Of a stretch of 64,000 nucleotides of DNA, positions 62,747-64,000 are shown one piece after another. How positions within the stretch are numbered: the stretch's first letter is position 1; each line of letters opens with the position of its first letter. The notes below the pieces were generated by a model. That model worked only from the letters and a program-made list of their open reading frames with translations, was not told where the DNA came from and made no database searches. Origin of the DNA: Micromonospora tarapacensis. GTDB lineage: Bacteria; Actinomycetota; Actinomycetes; Mycobacteriales; Micromonosporaceae. The position numbers were made by a program, and so were the translations under genes. The stretch is taken from NCBI RefSeq assembly GCF_019697375.1, contig NZ_JAHCDI010000003.1:558001-622000 (forward strand), read 5' to 3'.

Positions 62747-63553
62747 ATGCCAGTGCGTACCGTTCTTGTGTGCGTTCGAACGCCGCTCGCGGCGCAGCAC
62801 CTGACCTCCGCGGCAGCGCGGCTGGGGTTGTCGGGTGCCGTCCGGACGGCGGTCTCCGATCCCGAGGTCATGCTGCGGCTGGCAGAGCGCCCCGCCGACG
62901 TGGTGCTCGCCGACACCGCGCTCACCCGTCCCGACAGCGCCGGCTTCGTCCGCCGGGTGCTGGCCCGCGCGCCACAGGCCGCCGTCCTGCTGTTGGGCGC
63001 GGAGGAGTCGGAGGCGGCGACGGCGACCATCAGCGCCGGGGCGCGTGGGCTGATCCAGGGGGTGGACCACGATCTCACCAGCGCGGTGGCCAAGGCGCTG
63101 CTGCTGCTGGCCGCGCCCGGTCGGCCGAGCCGGAACCGGATCGCCGACCCGGCCCGCGACGCCGCGGCGGTCGGTGGGCCGGGACGGCCGACGCCCAATG
63201 GTCGTGCCGCCGGTGAACCCGCAGCGGCCTGGCCGGCGGTGGACGGCGCCGGCGGGCCGGCCATGGTGCCGGCGCAGCGCGGCGACGATCCGGCCGATCC
63301 GGACGCCGAATCCGAGCCGGTCAAGCCCGGTGCGCCCGCGAGACCCGACCGGTCCACGATCGGCCTCACCGAGCGGGAGTTGCAGGTGCTGCTCGGCATG
63401 GCCGAAGGCAAGAGCAACGCCGAGATCGGCCGGGAGCTGTTCGTCTCCGAGGACACCGTGAAGACCCACGCGCGGCGGCTGTTCCGCAAGTTGGGTGCCC
63501 GCGACCGGGCGCACGCGGTGGCGGCCGGCTTCCGGGCCGGGCTGGTCGCCTGA
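62747..63553 (+). CDS. bldM: BldM-like atypical response regulator (LuxR-type HTH)
   Basis: A 268-residue protein. Residues 1-120 are a receiver-like domain (VLVCVRTPLAAQHLTSAAAR; VVLADTALTRPDSAGF). The C-terminal 65 residues are a LuxR helix-turn-helix almost identical in pattern to BldM (LTERELQVLLGMAEGKSNAE, IGRELFVSEDTVKTHARRLF). The usual acidic pair is replaced by Val-Arg and the conserved Lys is missing, though an Asp remains at the acceptor position, so normal phosphorylation is doubtful. A Pro/Ala/Asp-rich linker of about 70 residues makes it longer than Streptomyces BldM. GTG 62753 is an alternative start. Confidence 0.87.
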   Translation: MPVRTVLVCVRTPLAAQHLTSAAARLGLSGAVRTAVSDPEVMLRLAERPADVVLADTALTRPDSAGFVRRVLARAPQAAVLLLGAEESEAATATISAGARGLIQGVDHDLTSAVAKALLLLAAPGRPSRNRIADPARDAAAVGGPGRPTPNGRAAGEPAAAWPAVDGAGGPAMVPAQRGDDPADPDAESEPVKPGAPARPDRSTIGLTERELQVLLGMAEGKSNAEIGRELFVSEDTVKTHARRLFRKLGARDRAHAVAAGFRAGLVA

Positions 63554-63570
63554 GCTGGCCGGCTGTCGGA

Positions 63571-63984
63571 TCAGTTGCCGGCGCCGGGCTCGTCCTCGGT
63601 GCCCTCGCTGAGGGTGTCGTGCACGCCGTCGGCGTAGCCGCGGGCGTAGTCCCAGGTGACGTAGTGGTCGGGATCGGGGTCGTAGGCCGGCTCGTGCACC
63701 CGGGGGCGCCCGGAGTTGAGCAGGTGACGCAGGTTGCCCCGGAGCAGATCCCAGTCGAAGTAGTGCGGCTCCCGGCAGTCCTCGCAGTCGATGACGAGCC
63801 CGCGGACCCCGATCGGCGCGAGCAGTGCCTGGTAGATCTCCAGGTCGGCGAGGTCCTCCAGGACGTCCTGGCGCTCGACGTCGGTCAGCGGGTCGAGCGG
63901 GGCGTCGTCGTCGCCGGAGTCGTCCAGGTCGGCCGCCGGATCGGTCGGGTCGCCGGTGAACGGGTCGATGGGCTCGTCGTGCAC
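63571..63984 (-). CDS. DUF5319 protein
   Basis: A 137-residue acidic protein. The N-terminal 35 residues are Asp/Pro-rich (EPIDPFTGDPTDPAADLDDS). The core has DVLEDLADLEIYQALLAPIG, VIDCEDCREPHYFDWDLLRG with two Cys and a His, and YVTWDYARGYADGVHDTLSE. The family is conserved beside bldM in actinobacteria and has no assigned function. On the minus strand TACGGT (63991-63996) lies six bases before the GTG, so the message is probably leaderless. Confidence 0.85.
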   Translation of the reverse strand: MHDEPIDPFTGDPTDPAADLDDSGDDDAPLDPLTDVERQDVLEDLADLEIYQALLAPIGVRGLVIDCEDCREPHYFDWDLLRGNLRHLLNSGRPRVHEPAYDPDPDHYVTWDYARGYADGVHDTLSEGTEDEPGAGN

Positions 63985-64000
63985 CCCCTCACCGTAGACC

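Overview
The window is a GC-rich actinobacterial chromosome segment. Gene content and order point to a Micromonosporaceae member close to Micromonospora. The evidence is the ribosomal-protein/glmM/glmS/alr/tsa/groESL/whiD/bldM order shared with Streptomyces, F420-type and WhiB-type proteins, frequent GTG starts, CIRCE-controlled groESL and TAGGCT-type leaderless promoters. The genus is inferred from style and synteny; no 16S gene or tRNA was found. No insertion sequence, prophage or CRISPR array was found either.

Layout. 1-1114: 5' part of a secreted ThuA/sugar-dehydrogenase-like protein. 1449-7743: a TPP-riboswitch-controlled thiamine operon (thiE, thiO, thiS, thiG, tenI-like, thiD, thiC). 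7808-15599: a membrane protein with long Pro/Ala repeats, a cupin, an LLM oxidoreductase, a THI5/NMT1-type ABC transporter split across two divergent units, and a periplasmic-binding lipoprotein. 16046-20509: a conservon (cvnA-D) whose kinase has a nitrate/nitrite-sensing-type input region. 20567-28085: a tightly coupled nitrate assimilation operon (nasA, FAD/BFD reductase, nirB, nirD, hemD-wHTH), with the nitrate transporter narK at 29529. Between nasA and narK lie a decayed methyltransferase, repeats and a toxin-antitoxin pair. 30942-43900: core genes (rplM-rpsI, glmM, glmS, nnrD, alr, tsaE, ung) with an aminotransferase and a WXG100/DUF1023 pair. 44214-45374: a secreted GH11 xylanase. 45657-47836: tsaB-rimI-tsaD. 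48129-55146: a copper-type membrane protein, a DUF4142 protein and a xylose ABC operon with its ROK repressor. 55348-63984: a methyltransferase, a DUF397/XRE pair, groES-groEL, a membrane-fused molybdopterin oxidoreductase, whiD, bldM and a DUF5319 protein.

How the genes work together. The thiamine operon makes both thiamine halves and joins them. The nas cluster imports nitrate, reduces it to ammonium and supplies a uroporphyrinogen-III synthase for the siroheme precursor. Extracellular xylan cleavage (GH11) and xylose uptake (xylFGH/xylR) form a second theme, with candidate operators at both loci.

Data quality. Thirteen places in twelve genes show a reading frame broken by one base. In twelve of them exactly one base is missing, mostly in short G or C runs, and repair restores family-typical length and start/stop overlaps. 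I treat these as probable base-calling errors and annotate full-length genes. Two other losses look real at the sequence level: a methyltransferase with internal deletions (28232-28431) and what looks like the promoter and first codons of acpS with the rest gone (38869-38899).
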